Source of the DNA: Hymenobacter psoromatis
GTDB taxonomy: Bacteria > Bacteroidota > Bacteroidia > Cytophagales > Hymenobacteraceae
DNA length: 64,000 nucleotides
Assembly: GCA_001596155.1 (NCBI GenBank)
Contig: CP014771.1
Location: 3,968,001 to 4,032,000, forward strand
Direction of reading: 5' to 3'
Below, one piece after another: positions 36,140 to 43,774 of this stretch. Numbering within the stretch: position 1 is the first letter of the stretch; each line of letters begins with the position of its first letter. The position numbers and the translations under genes are program-made. The notes under the pieces are model-generated. The model was not told where the DNA came from. It searched no databases and saw only the letters and a program-made list of their open reading frames with translations.

Positions 36140-37216
36140 ATGACCGAATACGACTACCTGCTCATTGGCCACGGCATTGCCGGGGCGGTGCTGGCCCGCG
36201 AGCTGCGCGGGCGCGGCCACCGCGTGCTCGTCTATGACGAGCCGCGGCCCGACGCCGCCTCCCGCGTGGCCGCCGGCCTTATGAACCCGGTGGCCGGCAA
36301 GCGCTTCGCCCTCACCTGGCGCGCCCTCGAAACCCTACCCCCCGCCGTGGCCTACTACCAAGCCCTGAGCCAGGAATTGGGCGAAAAATTTTTCCAGAAC
36401 GCGCCCATCCTCAAGGTCTTCGGCTCGGCGCAGGAGCAGCAGCAACTGCTGGCCCGCGCCGCCGACGACCCCTGGCAGGGCTTTGTGGAGAAGATAGAAA
36501 CCGCGCCCATCGAGCGGCCGGGGCTGCTGGCCCCGCACGGCGGCGCGTGGCTGCGCGGCGGCGGCCACCTGCGGGTCGAAGCCCTGCTCGCCGCGCTGGC
36601 CGAGGGGGGTAGGGCGGAAGGCTGGCTGCGCGAAGAAACTTTTAGTTGGGAGCACCTCGTTAGCGACGGCACGGGCGTGCGCTACGCCCCTGGGCAGGTG
36701 CGCGCCCGGCACGTAGTATGCTGCCAGGGCGCGGCCGCGCTGGCCGGCCCGCACTTCGGCTGGCTGCCGCTCACCCCCAACCAGGGCGCGGTGCTCGACG
36801 TGGCGGTGCCCGGCCTCAGCGCGGCGCAGGTTCTCAATCGGGGAGCCTACGTGGTGCCGGGGATGGTGGCCGGGCAGTTTCGGGTGGGCGCGACGTATCG
36901 CTGGCCGCCCTTTGCGGCAGTGCCTGACGATGGCGACCAGCGCGAGCTGGCCGGCCGGCTCGCGGCGCTCACCGACCTGCCCTTCGTGGTGGTGGGCGAG
37001 CGGCGCGGGGTGCGGCCTGCCGTGCGCGACCGCCGCCCGCTGCTGGGCCGCCATCCCGCCCTGCCGTGGCTGAGCCTCTTCGGGGGCTTTGGCTCGAAGG
37101 GTGTGAGCCTGGCCCCGCGCCTGGCCGCGCAGCTCGCCGATTACTTCGACGGTAGCGGCGAGCTGTGGCCCGATGTTAACTTAGCCCGCTACTACGCGCT
37201 TTACCCGGCGGCGTAA
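36140..37216 (+). CDS. FAD-dependent oxidoreductase (DAO family)
   Basis: Flavoprotein of the glycine/D-amino-acid oxidase type, 358 residues. The dinucleotide-binding motif begins at residue 5 (YLLIGHGIAGAVLAREL, GxGxxG as GHGIAG) and ends with an acidic residue after the second strand (HRVLVYDEPRPDAAS). Later come the FAD-domain segments VVCCQGAAALAGPHFGW, LTPNQGAVLDVAVPG, GATYRWPP and the C-terminal LGRHPALPWLSLFGGFGSKG, typical of DAO proteins that close the FAD site. Substrate unknown; the absence of partner genes gives no clue. The start is ATG 36140 right after palindrome B, whose arms occupy the region where a promoter would be expected. Confidence 0.88.
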   Translation: MTEYDYLLIGHGIAGAVLARELRGRGHRVLVYDEPRPDAASRVAAGLMNPVAGKRFALTWRALETLPPAVAYYQALSQELGEKFFQNAPILKVFGSAQEQQQLLARAADDPWQGFVEKIETAPIERPGLLAPHGGAWLRGGGHLRVEALLAALAEGGRAEGWLREETFSWEHLVSDGTGVRYAPGQVRARHVVCCQGAAALAGPHFGWLPLTPNQGAVLDVAVPGLSAAQVLNRGAYVVPGMVAGQFRVGATYRWPPFAAVPDDGDQRELAGRLAALTDLPFVVVGERRGVRPAVRDRRPLLGRHPALPWLSLFGGFGSKGVSLAPRLAAQLADYFDGSGELWPDVNLARYYALYPAA

Positions 37217-37350
37217 GTAAAGGGTGCCCGCCAGGGCACCAGACCCGCCCCGCGCGGCGTTAGCCTGAAAAACTGCCTTGCCGGCCCGCCGGTTGGGTTT
37301 CCGATTGCCCCGCTTCGTCCTTCCCGCTCGTAATTCTGACCCCGTTTGCT

Positions 37351-40300
37351 GTGAATCTTTCCCATCTTTTCCGCCGGGGTGTTGCCGGCCTGGCCCAGGT
37401 CCGGTGGGCCGTGGTAGTGCCGTTGCTCGTGTTGGTGGGGGTAGGGGCCGTGCCCGCCCAGGCCCAAACCGCCCAGGAGCCCTTCGGCCGGGTGCGTATT
37501 CAGTATAAAAAGCTGAACTGGGAAGAATTTACGACCCAGAATTTCAACGTCTTTTTTTACCAGGGCGGCGAGGCCAGCGCCCGCCGCACGGCCGAGTATG
37601 CCGAGCAGGAATTGCAGCGCATCACGGCGCTGGTGGGGTATTTCCCTTATAGCAAAACCACGCTCATGGTGTATAATTCGGTGGGCGACCTGCGGCAGAG
37701 CAACATCGGCCTGCCGGTGGCCAACGCCGTGAACGGTGGCGAGGCCCAGCTCACGCGCCAAACCAAGGTGGAAGTTGCCTTCACGGGCCGCCAAACCGAC
37801 TTCAAGCGCGAGCTTAGCTACCAGATAACCCAGGTGCTGCTCAACGACATGATGTACGGCGGCTCGCTGCGCGAAGTGCTGCAGAGCAACTACCTGCTGC
37901 AACTGCCCGACTGGTTTATCAGCGGCGCGTCGTCATACGCGGCCGAGGGCTGGAGCGTCGATATGGACGCCTACATGCGCGACATGGTGCGCCAGTACCC
38001 GACCGGCAACCGCACGGCCCCGTTTTTCGTGCGCAACCAGCGCCTGGCGGGCCACAGCATCTGGAACTACATTGCCGAGCGCTACGGCTATGGCACGGTG
38101 CAGAACGTGCTGAACCTCACCCGCATTACCCGCGACGTGGAAGTAGGCATCTCGTCGTCGCTGAACGTGCCGTACAAGGTGTTTCTGCGCAACTGGATTG
38201 GCTATTACCGCGACATCAACCGGGGCGAAACGATGTCGGCGCTGGTGGTGCCCACCGAGGCCAACCGCCTCAGCACCCGCAACAAGCGCGGCCTCGACGT
38301 GTTCTCGCAGCCCGTGTTCAGCCCCGACGGCCAGCACCTGGCCTACGCCGCCAATGAGCAGGGCCGCTACCACGTGGTGGTGACTGACCGCAACGGCGGC
38401 CACCGCCGCACCATCCTCAGCGGCGGCTACCGCACCCCCGACCAGCAGGTGGAAACCCGCCTGCCGGTGCTGGCCTGGCGCGGCAATTCGCAGCTGGCCG
38501 TGGCCGAGATGAAGCACGGCCGCATGGCCCTGCACGTGCACAATGCCACCGGCCTGGCCGTGCTCGACCGCCTGCGCGGGGCCATTCAGCTGCGCCAGCC
38601 GACCACCATTTTCGCACCCTACGACCAGGTGCTCGATATGAACTATTCGATCGATGGCAAGGCGCTGGTATTCACGGCGGTGAAGAATGGCCAGAATGAT
38701 ATCTACCTGCTGCGCGCCGGCAGCCGCCAGCCCGAAAAGCTCACCGACGACCTGTTCGACGACCAGCAGGCGGTGTTCATGCCCAGCGGCCAGGAAATCG
38801 TTTTCAGCTCGAACCGCTACCTCGACTCGACGGGGCGCGCCCGGCCGGCCACGTTTCCCAACGTGGTGAATAACTACGACCTCTTTATCTGCCACCTCGA
38901 CGGCCGCGCCATCCCGATTGAGCCGCTGGTGAGCACTATTTCGAACGAAACCCGGCCCCGGCCAATTTCCGACGACGAGATTCTGTACCTGGGGGAGGAA
39001 AACGGCATCCGGGGCCTGTATCGCTTCTCGCGCAAAACCGGCCAGCACCAGCCGGTGAGTAGCTTTGCCATTAACATTCAGGATTTTGACTACAGCCTGC
39101 CGCAGGGCACGCTGGCCTTCGTGGCGCAGGTGCAGGCCCGCGACCTGCTCTATCTCTACCCCCATTTTGAGCTGCCCGCCAGCCTGAAGCTAGGCAAAAC
39201 TGCCCGCCAGCAGATTCTGGAGTCGCGCTCGCGGCCCGCGCCCGCCCCGGTGCGGCCCGCCGCGCCGGCCCCTACCCCCCTCACGCCGGCCATCGCGGCC
39301 ACGACCCCCGAATCCGCGCCCGCCGGAACGGCACCCGCCACAACAACGCCCGCGACCACTACCCCCGCCACGGCGGCCGGCGCGCCCAAGCGCAGCAGCA
39401 CCGCCCCGCTCAACCCCAACAATTACCAGTTTGAGGAAGATGAGGACATAACGCCCGTGCGGCCCCGGCGCAATGCCAAGCCTACGGTTGCGAATGCCCC
39501 GCGCATCGTGACGCCCACCATCATGGGGCCGTATCGCTACGATACGCGCTTCATGGCCGACAACCTGATAACGGGCATCGCCATCGACCCGCTGCTGGGC
39601 TTCGGGGTGTCGCTGCAAGCCAACTTGTCGGATGCGTTTGAGAATCATCGCTTTCAGGCGGGTATTTTTGGAAAGCTCGACCTGCGCACCAGCAATATCA
39701 ACATGTCGTACACCAACGTGACCCACCGTGTTGACTGGACCATTGCTTACCAGAAGCAGGCGTACTTTTTTGACCCCAACGGCACGGGCCAGCTGCTGCG
39801 CTACGGCCGCCACTCCATCGCGCCCACCCTTTCCTACCCCCTCACGCACAGCCTGAGCCTGCGCGGCGGCCCACGCTACGACAACATTTCGCGCTCGCTC
39901 ACGGGCACGGCCTCGACGGAATACGACGAAACGCGCAACTACGGGGGCTATAATGCTGAACTGGTATTCGACAACTCGCGGGTGACGGGCGTGAACATGC
40001 TGGTGGGCACGCGCCTAAAGGCTGGCGTGCTCCAGATGAACGATGTGAGCAGCAAGGCCAATAGCTTCGGCAAGTTTTACATCGACCTGCGCCACTACCA
40101 GAAAGTGCACCGCCAGATAATCTGGGCCAACCGCGCCAGCTACGGGCAGTTTTTTGGCAATGCGCAGTCAGGTGCCAACCCGCAGGTTTTCCGCCTCGGC
40201 GGCATGGACAACTGGATAAACCAGAACTACGCCGACCAGCAGCTGCTGACGCCGGCCGGCCAGAGCGTGCCCGACCCCACCACCATGTTCTACCAGCAAT

Positions 40301-40710
40301 TCGTGACCAACCTGCGTGGTTTCGACCTGAGCAAGCGCACGGGCTCGCGCTACGTGCTGTTTAATAGCGAGCTGCGGGTTCCGATTGTGCAGTATTTCGC
40401 CAACCGGCCCATCTACTCGGGCTTCTTGCGCAACCTGCAGGTCATCGGCTTCTTCGACGCGGGCACGGCCTACAACGGCACCAACCCTTTTGGCGAAGAC
40501 AACTCCAACAACACCATCAAGTTTGGGGGCAATGGCAACATCTTCTCCGGCACGGTTACCAACTTCAACAACCCCTTCCTAATGGGCTACGGCGTGGGCA
40601 TACGCAGCACGGTGCTGGGCTTCTACACCAAGTTTGACCTGGCCTGGGCCCGCGAAAACTACATCACTTCCAGCCCCAAGCCGTATTTCACGCTGGGCCA
40701 CGACTTTTAA
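37351..40710 (+). CDS. Outer-membrane protein with PD40 beta-propeller and C-terminal barrel
   Basis: Large envelope protein, 1119 residues, GTG start at 37351. Signal peptide ends near AQAQ (about residue 39). An N-terminal domain (about 45-290) resembles peptidase-MA-like modules seen in such proteins, but where a zinc protease has HExxH this reads RELSYQITQ, so it is probably inactive. A TolB-like PD40 propeller follows (about 310-620: PVFSPDGQHLAYAANEQGRY, YSIDGKALVFTAVKNGQNDI, FMPSGQEIVFSSNRY), then a Pro/Ala/Thr linker (about 630-690) and a BamA/surface-antigen-like barrel ending PYFTLGHDF with terminal Phe. The role is unknown. A TAATTCTG box lies at 37331. Confidence 0.8.
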   Translation: MNLSHLFRRGVAGLAQVRWAVVVPLLVLVGVGAVPAQAQTAQEPFGRVRIQYKKLNWEEFTTQNFNVFFYQGGEASARRTAEYAEQELQRITALVGYFPYSKTTLMVYNSVGDLRQSNIGLPVANAVNGGEAQLTRQTKVEVAFTGRQTDFKRELSYQITQVLLNDMMYGGSLREVLQSNYLLQLPDWFISGASSYAAEGWSVDMDAYMRDMVRQYPTGNRTAPFFVRNQRLAGHSIWNYIAERYGYGTVQNVLNLTRITRDVEVGISSSLNVPYKVFLRNWIGYYRDINRGETMSALVVPTEANRLSTRNKRGLDVFSQPVFSPDGQHLAYAANEQGRYHVVVTDRNGGHRRTILSGGYRTPDQQVETRLPVLAWRGNSQLAVAEMKHGRMALHVHNATGLAVLDRLRGAIQLRQPTTIFAPYDQVLDMNYSIDGKALVFTAVKNGQNDIYLLRAGSRQPEKLTDDLFDDQQAVFMPSGQEIVFSSNRYLDSTGRARPATFPNVVNNYDLFICHLDGRAIPIEPLVSTISNETRPRPISDDEILYLGEENGIRGLYRFSRKTGQHQPVSSFAINIQDFDYSLPQGTLAFVAQVQARDLLYLYPHFELPASLKLGKTARQQILESRSRPAPAPVRPAAPAPTPLTPAIAATTPESAPAGTAPATTTPATTTPATAAGAPKRSSTAPLNPNNYQFEEDEDITPVRPRRNAKPTVANAPRIVTPTIMGPYRYDTRFMADNLITGIAIDPLLGFGVSLQANLSDAFENHRFQAGIFGKLDLRTSNINMSYTNVTHRVDWTIAYQKQAYFFDPNGTGQLLRYGRHSIAPTLSYPLTHSLSLRGGPRYDNISRSLTGTASTEYDETRNYGGYNAELVFDNSRVTGVNMLVGTRLKAGVLQMNDVSSKANSFGKFYIDLRHYQKVHRQIIWANRASYGQFFGNAQSGANPQVFRLGGMDNWINQNYADQQLLTPAGQSVPDPTTMFYQQFVTNLRGFDLSKRTGSRYVLFNSELRVPIVQYFANRPIYSGFLRNLQVIGFFDAGTAYNGTNPFGEDNSNNTIKFGGNGNIFSGTVTNFNNPFLMGYGVGIRSTVLGFYTKFDLAWARENYITSSPKPYFTLGHDF

Positions 40711-40715
40711 GGGGG

Positions 40716-40803
40716 GTAGGGTGCGGGGCTTGCCCCCGCCCGTCGTTGAACAAATCTAACGCGAGTTGTTCAATGACGGGCGGGGGCAAGCCCCGCACCC
40801 TAC
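40716..40803. repeat. palindromic repeat family C (short form)
   Basis: 88-bp palindrome: GTAGGGTGCGGGGCTTGCCC and its complement, inner arms CCCGCCCGTCGTTGAAC. Its inner part is the same as 11319-11405. It follows the stop at 40710 by 5 bases and precedes the ccmB promoter. Confidence 0.85.
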
Positions 40804-40812
40804 TGTGCTTTG

Positions 40813-40820
40813 TACCTTTG
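40813..40820 (+). promoter_or_regulatory. -7 promoter box TACCTTTG for the ccm genes
   Basis: Exact TAnnTTTG match ending 4 bases before GTG 40825. It makes the upstream TTG at 40810 an unlikely start. Confidence 0.6.
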
Positions 40821-40824
40821 CCCT

Positions 40825-41502
40825 GTGTCGCTACCCGCTGAAATCTGGCTGTTGCTGCTGAAAGACCTGCGCCTGGAGTGGCGGCAGCGCAGCGCGCTGG
40901 GCGGCCTGCTGCTCTACATGGGCGGCACGGTGTTCGTGAGCTACCTCAGCTTCAGCTTTCGCGGGGGCGCGCCGCCGGCCCCGGCCTGGAACGCGTTGTT
41001 CTGGATAATTCTACTGTTTGCGGCGCTGGGCGCGGCCGGGCGCGGGCTGGCCCAGGAGTCGGCTGGCCTGCGGCTTTATTACTACACCGTGGCGCGGCCC
41101 GAAGCCGTGGTGCTGGCCAAGATTATCTATAACGCCCTGCTGCTGTTGGCATTGGCCATTCCGGGGCTGCTACTCTACACGCTGCTGCTCGGCAACCCCG
41201 TGCAGGACTGGCCCACCTACGCGCTCAGCATTGCGCTGGGGGCCGTGAGCCTGGCCTCGTCCTTGACGCTGGTGGCGGGCATTGCGGCGCGGGCGGGGCA
41301 AGGCGGGGGCGGCACACTGCTGGCCGTGCTGGGCCTGCCGGTGCTGGTGCCCGTGCTGCTATTGCTGGTGAAGGTGAGCAAAAATGCCCTCGACGGTCTG
41401 CCCTGGGACGTCAGCCAAAGCGCCGTGATTACGCTGGTCGCGCTGAACTTTATCCTGGGCGCGGTGTCTTATCTGTTGTTTCCGTTCCTGTGGCGCAGCT
41501 AG
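40825..41502 (+). CDS. ccmB: Heme exporter / cytochrome c maturation protein CcmB
   Basis: Membrane subunit of the CcmABCD complex, which releases holo-CcmE in system I cytochrome c maturation. 225 residues with six hydrophobic helices. The family signature is visible in LLLLKDLRLEWRQRSALGGL at the N-terminus, FWIILLFAALGAAGRGLAQE (about residues 51-70), YYYTVARPEAVVLAKIIYN and the last helix ALNFILGAVSYLLFPFLW. The start is GTG 40825, immediately after the promoter box. The ATPase gene ccmA is not adjacent and not in this window. It heads the run ccmB - methyltransferase - ccmC - ccmD - ccmE. Confidence 0.92.
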   Translation: MSLPAEIWLLLLKDLRLEWRQRSALGGLLLYMGGTVFVSYLSFSFRGGAPPAPAWNALFWIILLFAALGAAGRGLAQESAGLRLYYYTVARPEAVVLAKIIYNALLLLALAIPGLLLYTLLLGNPVQDWPTYALSIALGAVSLASSLTLVAGIAARAGQGGGGTLLAVLGLPVLVPVLLLLVKVSKNALDGLPWDVSQSAVITLVALNFILGAVSYLLFPFLWRS

Positions 41503-41509
41503 TTTTTCA

Positions 41510-41607
41510 GTTATCAGTGAGCAATTATCAATTAGCAGCTTTTCAAAAGCTATTGATTGCCTAAGTGCTGACTGAGAAATTGTTAAATGATGATTGATAA
41601 CTGTTAA
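41510..41607. repeat. AT-rich direct/inverted repeat tract (GATAATTG-type units)
   Basis: Between ccmB and the methyltransferase gene. Contains TTATCAGTGAGCAATTATCA followed by related units GATGATTGATAACTG and AATGATAATTG, plus AGCTTTTCAAAAGCT. No coding content. It resembles in style the other short-unit tracts at gene borders. Confidence 0.45.
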
Positions 41608-42255
41608 ATGATAATTGACCTCCCGCCTCAGGCGTTTGCCCGCCACGACGAAGCGCCCGATGGGGAGTTTTACCGTTTCGAGCGCCTCGTCACGCACATT
41701 GACCCCGGTGCCGTGGCGGCCGTGACGCAGCTGTACCGGCAGTTTTTGCCGGCCGGCGGCGATATTCTGGATTTAATGAGCAGTTGGATTAGCCACCTGC
41801 CCGCCGAGGTTTCCTACGGTCGCGTGGCCGGCCTGGGCATGAATAGGACTGAGCTGGCCCACAACCCGCGCCTCACAGAGCGCTTGGTGCAGGACCTCAA
41901 CGAGCAACCTACCCTGCCCTACGGCAACCACAATTTTGACGGCGCGGGCATCTGCGTATCAGTGCAATACCTGACGCGACCAGTCGAGGTTTTCGCCGAA
42001 TTGGCGCGAGTGCTGCGGCCGGGCGCGCCGCTGGTCGTCACGTTTTCCAACCGCTGCTTCCCCGACAAGGCCGTGTATGCCTGGCAGGCTCTCGACGACG
42101 CCGGCCACGCCGGACTGGTCAAGCATTATTTTGAGGCCGCCGGCTTCGGCCCCGCCGAAGTGTATGCCCACCGCCCCACGCACGGCGACCCGCTCTACGG
42201 CGTGGTAGCCCGCGCCGACAAACAGTTGTTGCGCTCATCAACTCCTCACTCTTAA
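41608..42255 (+). CDS. SAM-dependent methyltransferase-like protein
   Basis: Class I methyltransferase fold, 215 residues, substrate unknown. The methyltransferase-11-type layout is visible: ILDLMSSWISHLP (about residues 51-63) at motif I, VAGLGMNRTELAHN, ICVSVQYLTRPVEVFAELAR at the post-motif II/III area, and VLRPGAPLVVTFSNRCFP. The usual glycine-rich motif I (DxGxGxG) is replaced by DLMSSW, so SAM binding must differ or be lost. Embedded between ccmB and ccmC on the same strand, 13 bases before ccmC, so co-transcribed. The last six residues (SSTPHS) and the TAA stop are encoded by heptamer-repeat sequence. Confidence 0.78.
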   Translation: MIIDLPPQAFARHDEAPDGEFYRFERLVTHIDPGAVAAVTQLYRQFLPAGGDILDLMSSWISHLPAEVSYGRVAGLGMNRTELAHNPRLTERLVQDLNEQPTLPYGNHNFDGAGICVSVQYLTRPVEVFAELARVLRPGAPLVVTFSNRCFPDKAVYAWQALDDAGHAGLVKHYFEAAGFGPAEVYAHRPTHGDPLYGVVARADKQLLRSSTPHS

Positions 42256-42266
42256 CTCTTAACTCC
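42239..42266. repeat. short heptamer repeat tract before ccmC
   Basis: Units CAACTCC, TCACTCT, TAACTCT, TAACTCC. It contains the stop codon of the methyltransferase gene and ends just before the ccmC ATG at 42269. Confidence 0.6.
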
Positions 42267-42268
42267 CT

Positions 42269-42952
42269 ATGAAGTGGTGGAAATACCTGACTATTGGGCT
42301 GCTACTCTACACGGTTGTCATGGGCTTGCTGGGCCATGTGCCGCGCCTGGCCATCCTCAACGAAACGGAGCGCAACCTGTACTTCCACGTGCCGATGTGG
42401 TTCGGCATGACCATCATTCTGCTGGCCTCGGTGGTCAATTCCATTCGCTACTTGCGTAATCCGAGCCCGCGCCTTGATATCCTGGCCCACGAGTCGGCCA
42501 AGACGGGTATCCTGCTGGGCGTCTTGGGGTTAATGACCGGCAGCCTGTGGGCGCGCTACACCTGGGGCACCTGGTGGACCACCGATGTGAAGCTCAACGG
42601 CGCGGCCGTGACCATGCTCATCTATCTGGCTTACTTAGTGTTGCGCGGCGCGGTGAACGACGAGCAGCAGCGGGCGCGGCTTTCCGCGATTTACAATATT
42701 TTTGCGTTCGCGGCGCTCATTCCGCTCTTGTTTATTATGCCCCGGATGGCGTCGGCGTCGCTGCACCCCGGCATGGGCGGCAACCCTGGCTTCTCAAAAT
42801 ACGACCTTGACAGCGCCATGCGAATGGTGTTCTACCCCGCCGTGATTGGCTGGACGCTGCTCGGCGTCTGGATTACGGAAGTGGCTTGCCGCCTGGCCTT
42901 TGTGGAAGAAAAGCTTTATGAAAATCAGCCCGATGAAAAACAACTTGCTTAG
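42269..42952 (+). CDS. ccmC: Cytochrome c maturation protein CcmC
   Basis: Heme-handling membrane protein that loads heme onto CcmE at the outer face of the inner membrane. 227 residues, six helices. The tryptophan-rich WWD motif is present as LWARYTWGTWWTTDVKLNGA (about residues 92-111), and the heme-ligand His candidates are in NLYFHVPMWFG (about 37-47) and the later periplasmic loop with MASASLHPGMGG. The start is ATG 42269. The 3' end overlaps ccmD. Confidence 0.94.
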   Translation: MKWWKYLTIGLLLYTVVMGLLGHVPRLAILNETERNLYFHVPMWFGMTIILLASVVNSIRYLRNPSPRLDILAHESAKTGILLGVLGLMTGSLWARYTWGTWWTTDVKLNGAAVTMLIYLAYLVLRGAVNDEQQRARLSAIYNIFAFAALIPLLFIMPRMASASLHPGMGGNPGFSKYDLDSAMRMVFYPAVIGWTLLGVWITEVACRLAFVEEKLYENQPDEKQLA

Positions 42953-43181
42953 TCGCGCCGGTGCCTTGCTGCTACCCCTGCTGCTGCTGGCGGGCGCGGC
43001 CCTGGCCCAGACCAACGCCGTGGCCGCCGACCAGCCCGAAATGGCCGACGCCCTGCGCGCCAGCGGTAAAATCTATGTGGTAGTGCTAGTTATCGTCATC
43101 ATCCTCAGCGGGTTGCTGGCTTATCTGGTGCGCCTCGACGGCAAAGTGAGCCGTCTGGAGCGCGAGTTGCAGGAACGGTAG
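42933..43181 (+). CDS. ccmD: CcmD-like small membrane protein
   Basis: 82 residues from ATG 42933 (ATG 42918 would add five), overlapping the end of ccmC. Two hydrophobic stretches: a signal-like one (LLSRAGALLLPLLLLAGA, possibly cleaved at ALAQ) and a second (about residues 50-66, IYVVVLVIVIILSGLLAY), followed by the coiled, charged ending RLDGKVSRLERELQER. CcmD is normally a single-span protein next to CcmC that helps release CcmE. The position between ccmC and ccmE supports the assignment more than the sequence itself. The extra N-terminal signal is unusual for Proteobacteria but plausible here. Confidence 0.72.
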   Translation: MKNNLLSRAGALLLPLLLLAGAALAQTNAVAADQPEMADALRASGKIYVVVLVIVIILSGLLAYLVRLDGKVSRLERELQER

Positions 43182-43200
43182 GTAACTTTATAGAAGCGTT

Positions 43201-43641
43201 ATGAAAAAGTCACACATTTTTATCCTGGTGATAATTGCGGCCGCGGTCGGCATCATCATCAGCACCATGTCGGATGCCAGCACGTATTCGACCTTCGCCG
43301 TTGCCCGGCAGCAGGCGGCGGCCGGCAACCCAGCCAAAGTGCACGTAGTAGGCACCCTGCCCCGCGACGCCGACAAGCGCCCCGTGGGCCTGGAATACGA
43401 CCCGATGGTGAATCCTAATTACTTCGCCTTCACCATGATGGATACCCTGCACGTGGCCCAGCGCGTAGTATATCGCAACCCCAAGCCCCAGGACCTCGAC
43501 AAGTCGGAGCAGGTAGTAATCGTGGGTGCCATGAAAAACGGCGTCTTTGAAGCCGACCAGATTCTGACCAAGTGCCCCAGCAAGTACGTGGAGAAAGACC
43601 TCGGCAAAACCGGCCCGCCCGCCACGGCCATGAATAATTAG
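43201..43641 (+). CDS. ccmE: Cytochrome c maturation heme chaperone CcmE, cysteine-type
   Basis: Membrane-anchored OB-fold chaperone that carries heme from CcmC to CcmF. 146 residues. An N-terminal anchor (about residues 5-21, HIFILVIIAAAVGIIIS) is followed by beta-type domain text (KVHVVGTLPRD, YFAFTMMDTLHVAQRVVYR, SEQVVIVGAMKNGVFEADQI). The heme attachment site, HxxxY in classical CcmE, reads C125-P-S-K-Y129 (ILTKCPSKYVEKD), the CxxxY form known from archaea and Desulfovibrio. The start is ATG 43201, 19 bases after ccmD. Confidence 0.92.
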   Translation: MKKSHIFILVIIAAAVGIIISTMSDASTYSTFAVARQQAAAGNPAKVHVVGTLPRDADKRPVGLEYDPMVNPNYFAFTMMDTLHVAQRVVYRNPKPQDLDKSEQVVIVGAMKNGVFEADQILTKCPSKYVEKDLGKTGPPATAMNN

Positions 43642-43662
43642 CCGCCTGGCTTTTCAGCAAAG

Positions 43663-43774
43663 AAAAAAGAACGTCATGCTGAGCTTGCCGAAGCATCTCG
43701 CTCGCATCGTTGGATTTAGTAACCTAACGGTGCGAGCGAGATGCTTCGGCAAGCTCAGCATGACGTTCTTTTTT
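43663..43774. repeat. palindromic repeat family A (long form), supplying the next gene's start
   Basis: 112-bp palindrome: AAAAAAGAACGTCATGCTGA / TCAGCATGACGTTCTTTTTT with GCTTGCCGAAGCATCTCGC inner arms. It begins 21 bases after the ccmE stop, and its right arm contains ATG 43760, the most likely start of the following gene. Confidence 0.85.
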
